Positions 14,659 to 24,065 of a stretch of DNA of 64,000 nt are shown piece after piece (positions within the stretch are counted from its first letter, which is position 1; every line of letters starts with the position of its first letter). The position numbers and the translations under genes are program-made. This DNA is from Gemmiger formicilis (lineage in GTDB: Bacteria; Bacillota; Clostridia; Oscillospirales; Ruminococcaceae), in NCBI RefSeq assembly GCF_900167555.1, contig NZ_FUYF01000004.1:124001-188000 (forward strand). Direction: 5' to 3'. Under the pieces are notes generated by a model, which saw nothing but the letters and a program-made list of their open reading frames with translations, was not told the DNA's origin and did not search any database.

Positions 14659-17070
14659 ATGCTGATTCTAACCATCCTCATCTCTCTCGCCCTCGCAGCC
14701 CTCTTTACACTCCTGCCCGCCCGTATCCATCACCGCCCCTCCGTCCGCGCGGACCTGTACGCCGGGGCGGGGGTGTCGGCGCTGGTCTGGCTGTGGGCGG
14801 TCTGCGTCTGGTCCAAGCCCGGGCTGTCCGTCGGCTTTGACGCCTTCCGGCTGGCTGCGATTTTAATCATGCAGGCAATCGCCTGCGGTGTGGTCTGCGG
14901 CTTCCGGCTGCGCGGCACACTGCCGCGAAAGCTCCGCACCCCGGCGGCTGTCGGACTGCTGCTGGCCGCCAGCCTTGGAATAGAATTATTCGTCGGCAAT
15001 CTGAACTGGCTGGCGACCCACAGCTACACGCCGGTTGACCTGCGCCCGTATCTGGTCAATGACGCAGACCCCGCCGCGCCGCTGACGCTGAACGATGAGC
15101 AGACAACGCTGGAATTTGCGGGCCTCGACTTTGCAATATACAACTTGCAGCTCGACGGCCTGACCTCGCTGGCCGACGGCGACACGCCGGAGCAGAAGAA
15201 CGTTCTGCTGACCCTCAATGTTGCCGCCACCGATGAGGCCAGCTCGGTCTCCCGCCAGAGCTGGAACTGGGAGGCCGCCCCCGCGTCCGCCCGCAGCCAG
15301 ACCCACAGCCTTGATCTCTCCGGCAAGGCGTCCACCCTGACGCTGACGGCGTCGGGCTATACTGGCGAGTACCGCAGTTACCCGCTCAATGCCCAGTTGA
15401 CCACGGTTTACGCCAACGCCCGCCGCCCGCTGGATTTCTCCGTCCTGCGCTTTGCAATCATCTTCGCACTGGCGCTGGCGGCGTTCGCCCTGCGCCCGGC
15501 CAGTGCCGCGTGGCAGGACGCCTACCTGACCCATGAGAAAAAATACCGCCCGGCAGTGCTGGCCGTGGGGCTGGCGCTCTGCGCGGCGGCGTTCCTGGCG
15601 CCCTTCGGGGACCGCTTCAACGCGGGCGTCGCCACGAGCTTTTATAACACCCCCGACTGGTCGGGTACGAGCCGCATCGACTTCACCATGCACATCAACG
15701 ACTGGGCGTCCAACGCCGGTGCCCAGTACGGTGCGCTGGCGCACAGTCTGCTGAATGGCCGCCTTGACCTTGAAAAGAACCCGCCCGCCGCTATGGCTGA
15801 ACTGGAAAACCCCTACGACACCGCCGCCCGGCAGGCCGCCGCGCCCGATGCCCTATGGGATGTGGCCTACTATAACGGACGCTATTACGTCTATTTCGGA
15901 ATCGTGCCCTGCCTTCTGTTCCAGCTTCCGTTTGAGGCGCTGACCGGCATCCGGGACCTGCCGCCCGCACTGCCGATGATTTTGCTTGCCTGGCTGTACA
16001 TACTTGCCGTCTTTGGCTTTGTGAAGCAGGCTGCGCACCGCTGGTTCCCGCAGGCAAGCGCCGCGGCCTACCTGCTCACCGCCGCGGGCGCGGCCTCGGG
16101 CACACAGATCTACTATCTGCTCCACCGCCCGTCGGTGTATGAGTACGCGATCCTCTGCGGTGCTGCGTTCGTTTTGTGGGCACTGTGGCAGTGGCTGTGC
16201 GCCGCAAACACGCCGGTAAACCGCCGTAAAGCGCTGACTTTCCACCTCGCGTTTGGCTCTCTCTGCATGGCGCTGGTCGCGGGCTGCCGCCCCCAGATGG
16301 TGCTTTTTGCCGTGCTGGCCCTGCCCATCCTCTGGCCGCACTATATCACGGAAAAGCACCTGTGCACCCGCCGGGGCGCAGGGGAAGCCGCTGCGTTTAT
16401 CCTGCCCGTTGTGCTTGTGGCCGTCGGCCTTATGTGGTACAACGCCGCGCGGTTCGGCTCGCCGTTTGACTTTGGTGCCAACTACAACCTGACCAGCAAC
16501 GATATGACCCGCCGCGGCTTTGCCGTCGGGCGCATCGCCCCGGCAGCCGTGACCTTCCTCGCGGGCATTCCCGGTGTGCAGACGGTGTTCCCGTACCTGA
16601 CTGCCACGCGGATGCAGACAAACTACATGGGCCTGACCATTACAGAGTTGTACTACGGCGGCGCGTTCGCCTGCCTGCCGCTGCTGTGGGGGCTGGCTGC
16701 GCTGCCGCTGGCCCGCCGCCGGTTGGGCAGCCGCCGCGACCTGCGCACCGTCATCCGGCTTGTGCTCGTCTGCACGGTTGCGCTGGCCGTCGTAGACTGC
16801 CAGATGGCCGGAATGCTCTACCGCTACCAGAGCGACTGGCTCGGCCCGCTGCTGCTGGCGGCGGCGCTGGCGTGGCTCTTTGCGGAAAGTGTTCTGCAGG
16901 CCCGCCCCATCCCCGCGCTGACCAAAGCTCTGCGCACGGCGCTGCCGCTGGCCGTGCTGGCGGGCGTCTGCTACAATTTCTGTGTTTACTTTGCGGCGGA
17001 GCCGCAGCTGATGGGGCAGAACCCTGCCCTGTATGAAAATGTGAGCCGCCTGGTCCAGTTCTGGCTGTGA
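14659..17070 (+). CDS. Large polytopic membrane protein, glycosyltransferase-C-like (uncharacterised)
   Basis: About 803 aa with at least a dozen hydrophobic segments. An extracytoplasmic stretch (about residues 140-265, e.g. PVDLRPYLVNDADPAAPLTL) follows the first four segments, and a conserved-looking loop (YDTAARQAAAPDALWDVAYYNGRYYVYFG) lies mid-protein. The topology resembles GT-C-fold lipid-linked sugar transferases, but I see no diagnostic catalytic motif. The start is uncertain: the frame opens at 14611 inside a repeat; ATG 14659 places the first membrane helix at the N-terminus, yet no clear ribosome binding site is visible. It ends 28 nt before the response-regulator gene. Confidence 0.65.
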   Translation: MLILTILISLALAALFTLLPARIHHRPSVRADLYAGAGVSALVWLWAVCVWSKPGLSVGFDAFRLAAILIMQAIACGVVCGFRLRGTLPRKLRTPAAVGLLLAASLGIELFVGNLNWLATHSYTPVDLRPYLVNDADPAAPLTLNDEQTTLEFAGLDFAIYNLQLDGLTSLADGDTPEQKNVLLTLNVAATDEASSVSRQSWNWEAAPASARSQTHSLDLSGKASTLTLTASGYTGEYRSYPLNAQLTTVYANARRPLDFSVLRFAIIFALALAAFALRPASAAWQDAYLTHEKKYRPAVLAVGLALCAAAFLAPFGDRFNAGVATSFYNTPDWSGTSRIDFTMHINDWASNAGAQYGALAHSLLNGRLDLEKNPPAAMAELENPYDTAARQAAAPDALWDVAYYNGRYYVYFGIVPCLLFQLPFEALTGIRDLPPALPMILLAWLYILAVFGFVKQAAHRWFPQASAAAYLLTAAGAASGTQIYYLLHRPSVYEYAILCGAAFVLWALWQWLCAANTPVNRRKALTFHLAFGSLCMALVAGCRPQMVLFAVLALPILWPHYITEKHLCTRRGAGEAAAFILPVVLVAVGLMWYNAARFGSPFDFGANYNLTSNDMTRRGFAVGRIAPAAVTFLAGIPGVQTVFPYLTATRMQTNYMGLTITELYYGGAFACLPLLWGLAALPLARRRLGSRRDLRTVIRLVLVCTVALAVVDCQMAGMLYRYQSDWLGPLLLAAALAWLFAESVLQARPIPALTKALRTALPLAVLAGVCYNFCVYFAAEPQLMGQNPALYENVSRLVQFWL

Positions 17071-17098
17071 CGGCGCACCCTAAAAAGGAAAAGGACGT

Positions 17099-18352
17099 AT
17101 GGCTGACAAAAACATCTACACCGTCGTCGTGGCTGACGATGAGGACGAGCTGCGCGAGGCCGTCTGCACAATGATCCCCTGGGAGGCGCTCGGCTTCCAC
17201 CTTGTGGGAAATGCCAGCAACGGGCTGGACGCGCTCGAGCTTGTCGAGCGGCTTGAGCCGGACCTGCTGCTGACCGACATCCGTATGCCGTTCATCTCGG
17301 GCATCGAGCTGGCGCGGCAGGTGCGCGAGATCCGCCCTGCGATGCACATTGCCTTTTTGAGCGGCTTCGACGATTTCGAGTATGCCAAGCAGGCCATCCA
17401 GTACAACATCATCAGCTACATGCTCAAGCCGCTGACGATGGACGGCCTGGCCGCCGAGCTGAAGGCCATCCACGAGAAGATCGACGCCCGCTATGCCGGG
17501 CTGCGCCGGGCTGGCTCGGCCCATGCGGATCGCGCAGCGCTCATTATTCCGCTGGTACTGGCCCGTTATGAAAATGCCCCCGAGAATCTGGAGACGCGCC
17601 TGCGCCAGGCAGCGGTAGACTGCGGTCTGCTGCGCGGCACCGATGACCGCAGCACGCTGGTGGTGATGGCCGCGGCGCTGGACGGCCCGGTGGACTATGA
17701 GGCCGGGTTTACCCAGCTGGTGGAGCAGAGCGCCAACAAATATCTGCGGCATTTCGTATTTTATGGCTGCGGGCGTGCCGTGGCTTTGCTGTTGGGCAAC
17801 CCCTCTGACTTTGAAGAATACCTGCACATTCTGGCCGATGAGATCTGCCAGCTGGCGGACCGTGCCCTGGGACGCAGTGCCAGCGTCGGCGTCAGCCGTG
17901 AATTTGCCCGATTCAGCGACCTGAACGATGCCTACAAACAGGCGATCGAGGCCCTGCGCGCGGCGGCGGAGGGCGAGGGCGGCGTCAGCTTTACGGCGGA
18001 CGCCCGCAAGACCGGCAGCCTGTGCGAACGCGCACTGGAGATCATTGAGCAGCACTACATGGACGAGGATCTGTCCCTTGCGTCACTCTCCGCTATGCTG
18101 GACGTCAGCCCCAACCATCTGAGCGCCTGTATCAAAAAATCGGAGGGGGAGACCTTCATCAACATTCTGGTGCGCCGCCGCATGGAGACTGCCCAGACCC
18201 TGCTGCTGACCACCGACCTGCAAATTCAGGAGATCGCCCGGCGCTGCGGCTACACCGATCAGCATTATTTCAGCTATTGCTTTAAAAAGTACAGCGGTAC
18301 GTCGCCTGTGGCGCTGCGCCGCGCCCGCGCCGCGGGGGAGGCCCGGCCGTGA
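17099..18352 (+). CDS. YesN-type response regulator, receiver plus AraC HTH
   Basis: This 417-aa protein has an N-terminal receiver (about residues 7-125; acidic pocket D13/D14, phospho-acceptor D60 in LLLTDIRMP, K116-region MLKPL) and a C-terminal AraC/XylS DNA-binding domain (about 315-412: LSLASLSAMLDVSPNHLSACIKK ... EIARRCGYTDQHYFSYCFKKYSGTSP). The middle (about 150-300) is a GGDEF-like degenerate linker often seen in YesN proteins. It overlaps the kinase gene by 4 nt (GTGA). It probably controls the sugar transporter downstream. Confidence 0.92.
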   Translation: MADKNIYTVVVADDEDELREAVCTMIPWEALGFHLVGNASNGLDALELVERLEPDLLLTDIRMPFISGIELARQVREIRPAMHIAFLSGFDDFEYAKQAIQYNIISYMLKPLTMDGLAAELKAIHEKIDARYAGLRRAGSAHADRAALIIPLVLARYENAPENLETRLRQAAVDCGLLRGTDDRSTLVVMAAALDGPVDYEAGFTQLVEQSANKYLRHFVFYGCGRAVALLLGNPSDFEEYLHILADEICQLADRALGRSASVGVSREFARFSDLNDAYKQAIEALRAAAEGEGGVSFTADARKTGSLCERALEIIEQHYMDEDLSLASLSAMLDVSPNHLSACIKKSEGETFINILVRRRMETAQTLLLTTDLQIQEIARRCGYTDQHYFSYCFKKYSGTSPVALRRARAAGEARP

Positions 18353-20070
18353 AGCGCCCGCCCCGCACCGTAGTCCTGGCGGCAGCGCTGATCTCCGGCG
18401 TGGCCGTGGCGGCGCTGATCCTCTGCACCACGCTGTTTCTGCGCAGCTACCGCAGTGCTGTTGTGGAGGGCGCACGCACGAACAGTGCCCAGGTCGTCAG
18501 CCAGGTCGCAGGCGCGGTGGATAACTACGTCAACACGATGGACAGCGCCGTCGGCATCGTGCTGGAACAGCTTGACAGTGAACCTGCGATGCGGGACGCA
18601 TTTCTGAATGCCTTTCTGACAGCCCGGCCCGAGGTCGCGGCCATCACGACTTACGACGAAAGCGGCAGTCTGTTGGACTGCTGGGCCCAGGCGGGCCGCA
18701 CGCCGAAATCTGACATACTGCGCAACCTCTCCTTTGACCTGACCACGGCCCGGCGCCTGGGACATGGCTACATCAGCACGCCGCATGTAGAGTCGATCTT
18801 TGACAGCTACTACCCGTGGGTCGTCTCGGTCATCCGCGCTGTGCCGGGGGACGGCGGCAGCAGCCGTTGGCTTGCGGTAGATTTGAGCTTCAAGGAGCTG
18901 GCCGCAACGATCAACAACGTCAGCATCGGTCAGCACGGCTACTGTTACCTGATGGATGAGCGCGGCAACATGGTCTACCACCCGCAGCAGCAGCTTTTGT
19001 ATGCCGGGTTAAAGAAGGAGGAGGCCGGGCGTCTGGCCTGCCTCGGCGACGGCACCTACGTGGAGGACACGGTCATCTACAGCGTACAGCGTGTGCCGGG
19101 CAGCACATGGCGCGTCGTCGGCGTTAGCTACATTGACGAAACCGTCAATGAGAGTTTCCGGCAGATGGTGCGCATCACGGTTATCACGGCGGGGCTTGTT
19201 TTTCTTGCCGCGCTGGTGGCGGGCTGGGTGCTGTCCCGTCTGCTGTCCCGCCCGTTGCAGCAGCTCGAAACAGCCATGGAGCAGTTTGAGCAGGACGCCG
19301 ACCACTTCGCCTTTCAGGCCGTGCGCGGCACGCGGGAGGTGCAGAACCTCTCGGACTCCTTCGGCCACATGGTGGGCCGCATCCAGCAGCTTATGACCAC
19401 CGTCCGCGAGGAGGAAATTGTCCTGCGCAAGACAGAGCTCAAGGCGCTGCAGGCGCAGATCAACCCACATTTTCTCTACAATACGCTGGATTCCATCGCC
19501 TGGATGTGTGAGCGCGGCAAAAACGCCGATGCCGTCCAGATGGTCCATGCACTGGCGCGGCTGTTCCGCATCAGCATCAGCCGCGGGCATGAGCTGATCC
19601 CGATCGAAAAGGAGCTGCAGCATGCCGAGGCGTATCTGCAAATTCAAAAATACCGCTACAAAAACCAGTTTACCTACCACTTTACGGTGGACGAGAGCTG
19701 CCTGCACTGCCTGTGCAACAAGATCACGCTGCAGCCCATCATCGAGAACGCCATTGTTCACGGGCTGGATCTGATGGTCGATTCCGGCCACATTGAAATC
19801 ACCGTAAAGCCCGACGGGAATGATATTCTGCTCATCGTCGCGGACGACGGCATCGGCATGGAGCCGGAGCAGGTCGCGGCCCTCTTGCAGAATGAACCGA
19901 GTGACCGCACCGGCATCGGCGTCAAGAATGTCAATGACCGTCTGCGCATCTACTTTGGCGCGGACTACGGTATCTCCATTGAAAGCGCCCCCTACGAGGG
20001 CACAACGGTGACGATCCGCACCCCGCGCGTGCCGGAGGACAGGGAGGGCGACTATGACAAAAACCATTAA
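18349..20070 (+). CDS. YesM-type sensor histidine kinase
   Basis: This 573-aa kinase has an N-terminal membrane helix (about 8-30), an extracytoplasmic double-Cache-like sensor (about 35-270; GQHGYCYLMDERGNMVYHP is typical), a second helix (about 273-296), HAMP, a His_kinase domain with phospho-acceptor His374 in INPHFLYNTLD, and HATPase (N-box QPIIENAIVHGL, G1 ADDGIGM). The GTG start overlaps the regulator's stop. It overlaps the following sugar-binding lipoprotein gene by 17 nt, so all three are translated as a unit. Confidence 0.93.
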   Translation: MKRPPRTVVLAAALISGVAVAALILCTTLFLRSYRSAVVEGARTNSAQVVSQVAGAVDNYVNTMDSAVGIVLEQLDSEPAMRDAFLNAFLTARPEVAAITTYDESGSLLDCWAQAGRTPKSDILRNLSFDLTTARRLGHGYISTPHVESIFDSYYPWVVSVIRAVPGDGGSSRWLAVDLSFKELAATINNVSIGQHGYCYLMDERGNMVYHPQQQLLYAGLKKEEAGRLACLGDGTYVEDTVIYSVQRVPGSTWRVVGVSYIDETVNESFRQMVRITVITAGLVFLAALVAGWVLSRLLSRPLQQLETAMEQFEQDADHFAFQAVRGTREVQNLSDSFGHMVGRIQQLMTTVREEEIVLRKTELKALQAQINPHFLYNTLDSIAWMCERGKNADAVQMVHALARLFRISISRGHELIPIEKELQHAEAYLQIQKYRYKNQFTYHFTVDESCLHCLCNKITLQPIIENAIVHGLDLMVDSGHIEITVKPDGNDILLIVADDGIGMEPEQVAALLQNEPSDRTGIGVKNVNDRLRIYFGADYGISIESAPYEGTTVTIRTPRVPEDREGDYDKNH

Positions 20071-21025
20071 ACGTCTGCTGCCCGCGGCCCTGGCCGTGCT
20101 GCTGGCAGGCTGTGCCATGCAGCCCGTGGACAGCACAACGACCCGCTACAGGGTCGCGTTCATAGCCAAAAACAATCGGGATTCCGAGTTCTGGGACGCC
20201 GTCTTTACCGGGGCAGAGGCCGCCGCCACGGAATATAACCTGCAATTGACCATAACGGCCCCCGACGATGAGGAGGACTATGCGGCGCAGAACCAGCTGA
20301 TTGCCGATGCCGTTGAGGACGGCGCACAGGCTATCGTTTTCTCCGCCATTGATTATGAGGCCAACGCCGCTGCCATTGATGCCGCCGCCGCGGCGGGCGT
20401 GACGGTCATCAGCGTGGATTCCGCGGTGAACTCCGACAACGTTGCGGCCTACATCGGCGCGGACAACTACGGCGCAGGCCGGATGGTGGCCCAGAGCGTA
20501 CTGGACGGCATGGAAGGGGCGCTCTGCGTCGGGCTTATCAACTATGAGGTCAACGGTGCCAACGGGCGGGACCGGGAGCAGGGTGCGCGCGATGCTTTTG
20601 CGGAAAGCGGACGCGCCAGGATCACTGCCGCCGTGTCAACACACCCCAACGCCGCCAGTGCCCGCGCGGACACGCTGGCCATGCTGCGCACCCACCCGGA
20701 GATCAATGTGCTGATCGCCCTCAACGAGACGACTGCCGTCGGCGCGGCGCAGGCTGTCCAGCAGATGCAGCGCGCCGACGACCTCTGGCTCGCGGCGTTC
20801 GACTCGAACATCGAGACGATTGACGCCCTGCAGACCGGTACGGTGGACACGCTGATCGTGCAGAACACCTACGGCATGGGCTATTTCGGCGTCGAAAGCG
20901 CCTATAAGCTGCTGGCCGGGCAGGGGAGCAGCGTCGAAAAATCGAACATCACCGCCACCCGCACCATCACCCGGGAAAATATGTTTGCCATGGATAAGCA
21001 AAAGGCCCTGTTCCCGTTTGGATGA
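20054..21025 (+). CDS. Periplasmic-type sugar-binding lipoprotein (sensor partner)
   Basis: This 323-aa lipoprotein (LLAGC, Cys20) has the Peripla_BP_4 ribose/galactose-binding fold: YRVAFIAKNNRDSEFWDAV at the N-lobe, then VDSAVNSDNVAAYIGADNYGAGRM and LIALNETTAVGAAQAVQQ. It overlaps the kinase gene and has no permease or ATPase of its own in this operon, so I infer it presents sugar to the kinase sensor domain, as XylFII does for LytS in clostridia. It could instead feed the mgl transporter. The ligand is not deducible. Confidence 0.85.
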   Translation: MTKTIKRLLPAALAVLLAGCAMQPVDSTTTRYRVAFIAKNNRDSEFWDAVFTGAEAAATEYNLQLTITAPDDEEDYAAQNQLIADAVEDGAQAIVFSAIDYEANAAAIDAAAAAGVTVISVDSAVNSDNVAAYIGADNYGAGRMVAQSVLDGMEGALCVGLINYEVNGANGRDREQGARDAFAESGRARITAAVSTHPNAASARADTLAMLRTHPEINVLIALNETTAVGAAQAVQQMQRADDLWLAAFDSNIETIDALQTGTVDTLIVQNTYGMGYFGVESAYKLLAGQGSSVEKSNITATRTITRENMFAMDKQKALFPFG

Positions 21026-21058
21026 CCCCCGAAGCCAGGCCCCTACGAACCTACCGCC

Positions 21059-21100
21059 AAAGCCCTTCTCCCACGCCGGAGAAGGGGCTTTTTTATTTTT
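21059..21100 (+). terminator. Rho-independent terminator of the sensor operon
   Basis: The stem AGCCCTTCTCC / GGAGAAGGGGCT is followed by TTTTTTATTTTT. Confidence 0.85.
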
Positions 21101-21211
21101 CCATCACCCGCAAAAATCTTACAAAATGAAAACAACAAGCACCCTTTTGTTACTTTTACTGCGCATTCTGCACAAAAACAAACGCTTTCGACTGGCGAAA
21201 CCGCCCTAAAC

Positions 21212-21248
21212 GGTGAAAATTTCCACCCATAGTCGGTGAAATTTCACC
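21212..21248 (+). promoter_or_regulatory. Tandem operator-like palindromes upstream of the mgl-type operon
   Basis: GGTGAAATTTCACC (21235-21248) is a perfect 14-bp palindrome. GGTGAAAATTTCCACC (21212-21227) is a near-copy, with centres 22 bp apart (two helical turns). A half-site TTTTCACC follows at about 21254-21261. They lie directly upstream of the -10 region. The neighbouring YesN-type regulator is the obvious candidate binder, but that is inference. Confidence 0.6.
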
Positions 21249-21280
21249 TTGTTTTTTCACCTGTCCCCGAGTATTATAAT
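21249..21280 (+). promoter_or_regulatory. Probable promoter of the sugar-binding protein gene
   Basis: TTGTTT (21249-21254) is followed after 17 nt by TATTAT (21272-21277); an overlapping TATAAT sits at 21275-21280. The weak -35 next to palindromes suits an activated promoter. Confidence 0.55.
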
Positions 21281-21361
21281 AACTGTCAACAGGGTTCGCT
21301 CCTCTACAAGCGACCCGCCCGAAAATCTACTGCATATCTAAAAAAGAAGGAGAAACTCATT

Positions 21362-22435
21362 ATGAAAAAGTTTGCTGCTCTGGCCCTTGCAGGCTGCATG
21401 GCCGTCTCTCTCGCCGCCTGCGGCGGTTCCGCCTCCACTTCCACCGCTGCTTCGGAGTCCACGGCTCCCGCAGAGTCCACCTCTGCTGCAGAGTCTGCAG
21501 CTGAGTCCGCAGCCGAGAGCGTTACCGAGGCCACTCAGGGCGGTAAGGTCGGCGTCTGCATCTACAAGTTCGACGATGCCTTCATGACCACCTACCGTAA
21601 TGCTCTGCAGGAGATCCTCGAGGGCAAGGGCTACGAGGTCACCATCGTCGACGGCAACAACGACCAGGCCAAGCAGAACGAGCAGATCAACACCTTCATC
21701 ACCCAGGGTGTTGACGCACTGATCATCAACCCCGTTATGACTTCCGCTGCCGACCAGATCATCTCCACCGTCAAGGGTGCCGATGTTCCCACCGTCCTGA
21801 TCAACCGTGAGCCCACCGCCGATCAGATGTCCGCTTATGACAAGCTGGTCTACGTCGGCTGCGACGCTGCTCAGTCCGGCACCTTCCAGGGCGAGCTGAT
21901 CCTCGACACCGAGAACAAGGGCGACATCAACGGCGACGGCAAGGTTTCCTACATCATGATCCAGGGCGACCCCGAGAATATCGATGCTCAGCTGCGTACC
22001 GAGTACTCCGTCAAGGCTCTGACCGATGCCGGCGTTGAGGTTGAGCAGCTTGACCTGCAGCGCGGTGACTGGGATCGTAACAAGGGCCAGGAAATCTGCC
22101 AGAACGACCTTGCCAAGTACGGCGATCAGATCGAGGTTGTCTTCTGCAACAACGATGACATGGCTATCGGCGCTCTGCAGGCTATTCAGGCTGCCGGCCG
22201 TACCGTCAACAAGGACATCTACCTCGTCGGTGTTGACGCTCTGGACGCTGCCAAGAACGAAGTTGCCAACGGCAACATGACCGGCACTGTTCTGAACGAC
22301 GCTAAGGGTCAGGCTACGCAGGCTGTTGCTTCCATGGAGGAGCTGCTGGGCGGCAAGACCTTCGAGGCTAACCACCAGAGCGTCTACGTTGACTACGTCA
22401 AGGTTACCCCTGACAACGTCAAGGACTTCCAGTAA
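21362..22435 (+). CDS. mglB: Galactose/methylgalactoside-type ABC transporter substrate-binding lipoprotein
   Basis: This 357-aa lipoprotein (SLAAC, Cys20) has a Ser/Ala/Glu tether (about 22-58) and a MglB-like domain: GVCIYKFDDAFMTTYRNALQEIL, ALIINPVMTSAADQII, DINGDGKVSYIMIQGDPE, EVVFCNNDDMAIGALQAIQ, YLVGVDALDAA. The DxNxDGxV segment (residues about 183-188) matches the Ca2+-binding loop of galactose-binding protein. I chose ATG 21362 over the longer open frame because a good ribosome binding site (AGAAGGAGAAA) and the signal peptide begin there. Highly biased codons indicate strong expression. Confidence 0.92.
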   Translation: MKKFAALALAGCMAVSLAACGGSASTSTAASESTAPAESTSAAESAAESAAESVTEATQGGKVGVCIYKFDDAFMTTYRNALQEILEGKGYEVTIVDGNNDQAKQNEQINTFITQGVDALIINPVMTSAADQIISTVKGADVPTVLINREPTADQMSAYDKLVYVGCDAAQSGTFQGELILDTENKGDINGDGKVSYIMIQGDPENIDAQLRTEYSVKALTDAGVEVEQLDLQRGDWDRNKGQEICQNDLAKYGDQIEVVFCNNDDMAIGALQAIQAAGRTVNKDIYLVGVDALDAAKNEVANGNMTGTVLNDAKGQATQAVASMEELLGGKTFEANHQSVYVDYVKVTPDNVKDFQ

Positions 22436-22469
22436 TTTGACAAAAGCCACAGCTTAAACCAGAACAATC

Positions 22470-22504
22470 GGGGTGCGTGTGCGCAGGCGCACGCACCCTT
22501 TTTT
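22470..22504 (+). terminator. Terminator/attenuator between binding protein and ATPase
   Basis: The stem GGGTGCGTGTGCGC / GCGCACGCACCC is followed by six Ts. It lies inside the transporter operon, so it probably lowers ATPase and permease expression relative to the binding protein. Confidence 0.85.
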
Positions 22505-22542
22505 CGTGAAAAGGTTACAAAAGATTAAAGGGGGCCAGCGAA

Positions 22543-24051
22543 TTGTCAGAGTACCGCTTGGAGATGTGTGATGTCGTCAAGACGTTCCCCGGCGTCAAGG
22601 CACTGAATCACGCACAGCTGAAATTGAAACCCGGCACCGTCCATGCGCTGATGGGAGAGAACGGCGCGGGCAAGTCTACCTTGATGAAGTGCATGTTTGG
22701 TATCTACCACATGGACGAAGGCAAGGTCATTTATGAGGGACAGGAGGTCCAGATCAAGGGCCCGCTTGATGCACTGAACCGTGGCATTGCGATGGTGCAC
22801 CAGGAACTGCAGCCCATCCCGGAACGCTCCATAGGCGAGAATATCTACGTTGGGCGCTATCCCACCAAGAAATACGGACCCGTCACCGTTATCGACCATG
22901 ACAAAATGTATGAGGATGCGGCCAAGGTCCTGAAGGAAGTCCATCTGAATTATGATCCGCACGCAAAGCTCGGAACCTTGAGCGTTTCCCAGATGCAGCT
23001 GGTTGAGATCGCCAAGGCGGTCTCCGCAGACTGCAAGGTGCTGATCCTCGACGAGCCGACCTCCTCGCTGACGGCAGCTGAGGTCGAGGCACTGTTCACC
23101 ATCGTGAACGAGCTGCGCGCCAAGGGCGTCTCCATCGTCTACATCAGCCACAAGATGGACGAAATTCTTCGCATCAGCGACGAAGTCACGATCATGCGCG
23201 ACGGCCAGTACATCGGCACCTGGGAGGCCAAGGAACTGACCACCGATATGATCATCACCAAGATGGTCGGACGTGAGCTGTCGAACCTCTACCCGCCGCG
23301 CTCGAATACGCCCGGTGAGGTCGTGTTTGAGGTCAAGGACTTCACGTCCATCAACCCCAAGAGCTTCCGTCACGTCAACTTCAACGTCCGCAAGGGCGAG
23401 ATCCTCGGCGTTGCGGGTCTGGTCGGTGCCCAGCGCACCGAGCTGATGGAGGGTCTGTTCGGTCTGCGCTGCCACACATCGGGCACCATCACCTATAAGG
23501 GCAAGGAACTGACCATCAACCAGCCGCAGGACGCCATCAAAAACGGCATCGCCATGCTGACCGAGGATCGCCGCGCCACCGGTATTCTGGGTGTGCTTTC
23601 CATTGCGGATAACGTCTCCATTGCATCGCTGAACAAGTATCTGATCGGCGGCATCATGCTGGACGACAACAAAATCGAAAAGCTCGTGCAGGATAATGTC
23701 GCCAAGCTGTCCATCAAGACGCCGTCCTCCAAAACGCAGATTCAATCGCTGTCCGGCGGTAACCAGCAGAAGGTGCTGATTGCCCGCTGGCTGGCCAACG
23801 ACCCCGATGTTTTCATCATGGACGAGCCGACCCGCGGCATCGACGTCGGTGCAAAGTATGAAATTTACTGCATCATCGCCGAGATGGCCAAACAGGGCAA
23901 GAGCATCATCATGATCTCCTCCGAAATGAGCGAGCTGATCGGCATGTCTGACCGCATCATGGTCATGTGCGATGGCCGCTGCACCGGCTTTATCGACGGT
24001 GATAAGGCGAACCAGGAGAACATCATGACGCTGGCTACCCAGTTTGAATAA
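22543..24051 (+). CDS. mglA: Sugar ABC transporter ATP-binding protein, MglA type
   Basis: This 502-aa protein has two nucleotide-binding halves. The first has Walker [10 protein letters not shown] (about residue 38), signature [14 protein letters not shown] and Walker [11 protein letters not shown]. The second has the degenerate Walker [11 protein letters not shown], signature [15 protein letters not shown] and Walker [14 protein letters not shown], as in MglA/RbsA. The TTG start at 22543 is supported by AAAGGGGG about 8 nt upstream; the next in-frame ATG (22564) would trim the first beta strand. It energises import with the permease 14 nt downstream. Confidence 0.94.
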   Translation: MSEYRLEMCDVVKTFPGVKALNHAQLKLKPGTVHALMGENGAGKSTLMKCMFGIYHMDEGKVIYEGQEVQIKGPLDALNRGIAMVHQELQPIPERSIGENIYVGRYPTKKYGPVTVIDHDKMYEDAAKVLKEVHLNYDPHAKLGTLSVSQMQLVEIAKAVSADCKVLILDEPTSSLTAAEVEALFTIVNELRAKGVSIVYISHKMDEILRISDEVTIMRDGQYIGTWEAKELTTDMIITKMVGRELSNLYPPRSNTPGEVVFEVKDFTSINPKSFRHVNFNVRKGEILGVAGLVGAQRTELMEGLFGLRCHTSGTITYKGKELTINQPQDAIKNGIAMLTEDRRATGILGVLSIADNVSIASLNKYLIGGIMLDDNKIEKLVQDNVAKLSIKTPSSKTQIQSLSGGNQQKVLIARWLANDPDVFIMDEPTRGIDVGAKYEIYCIIAEMAKQGKSIIMISSEMSELIGMSDRIMVMCDGRCTGFIDGDKANQENIMTLATQFE

Positions 24052-24065
24052 GGAGGAATCCGAAA

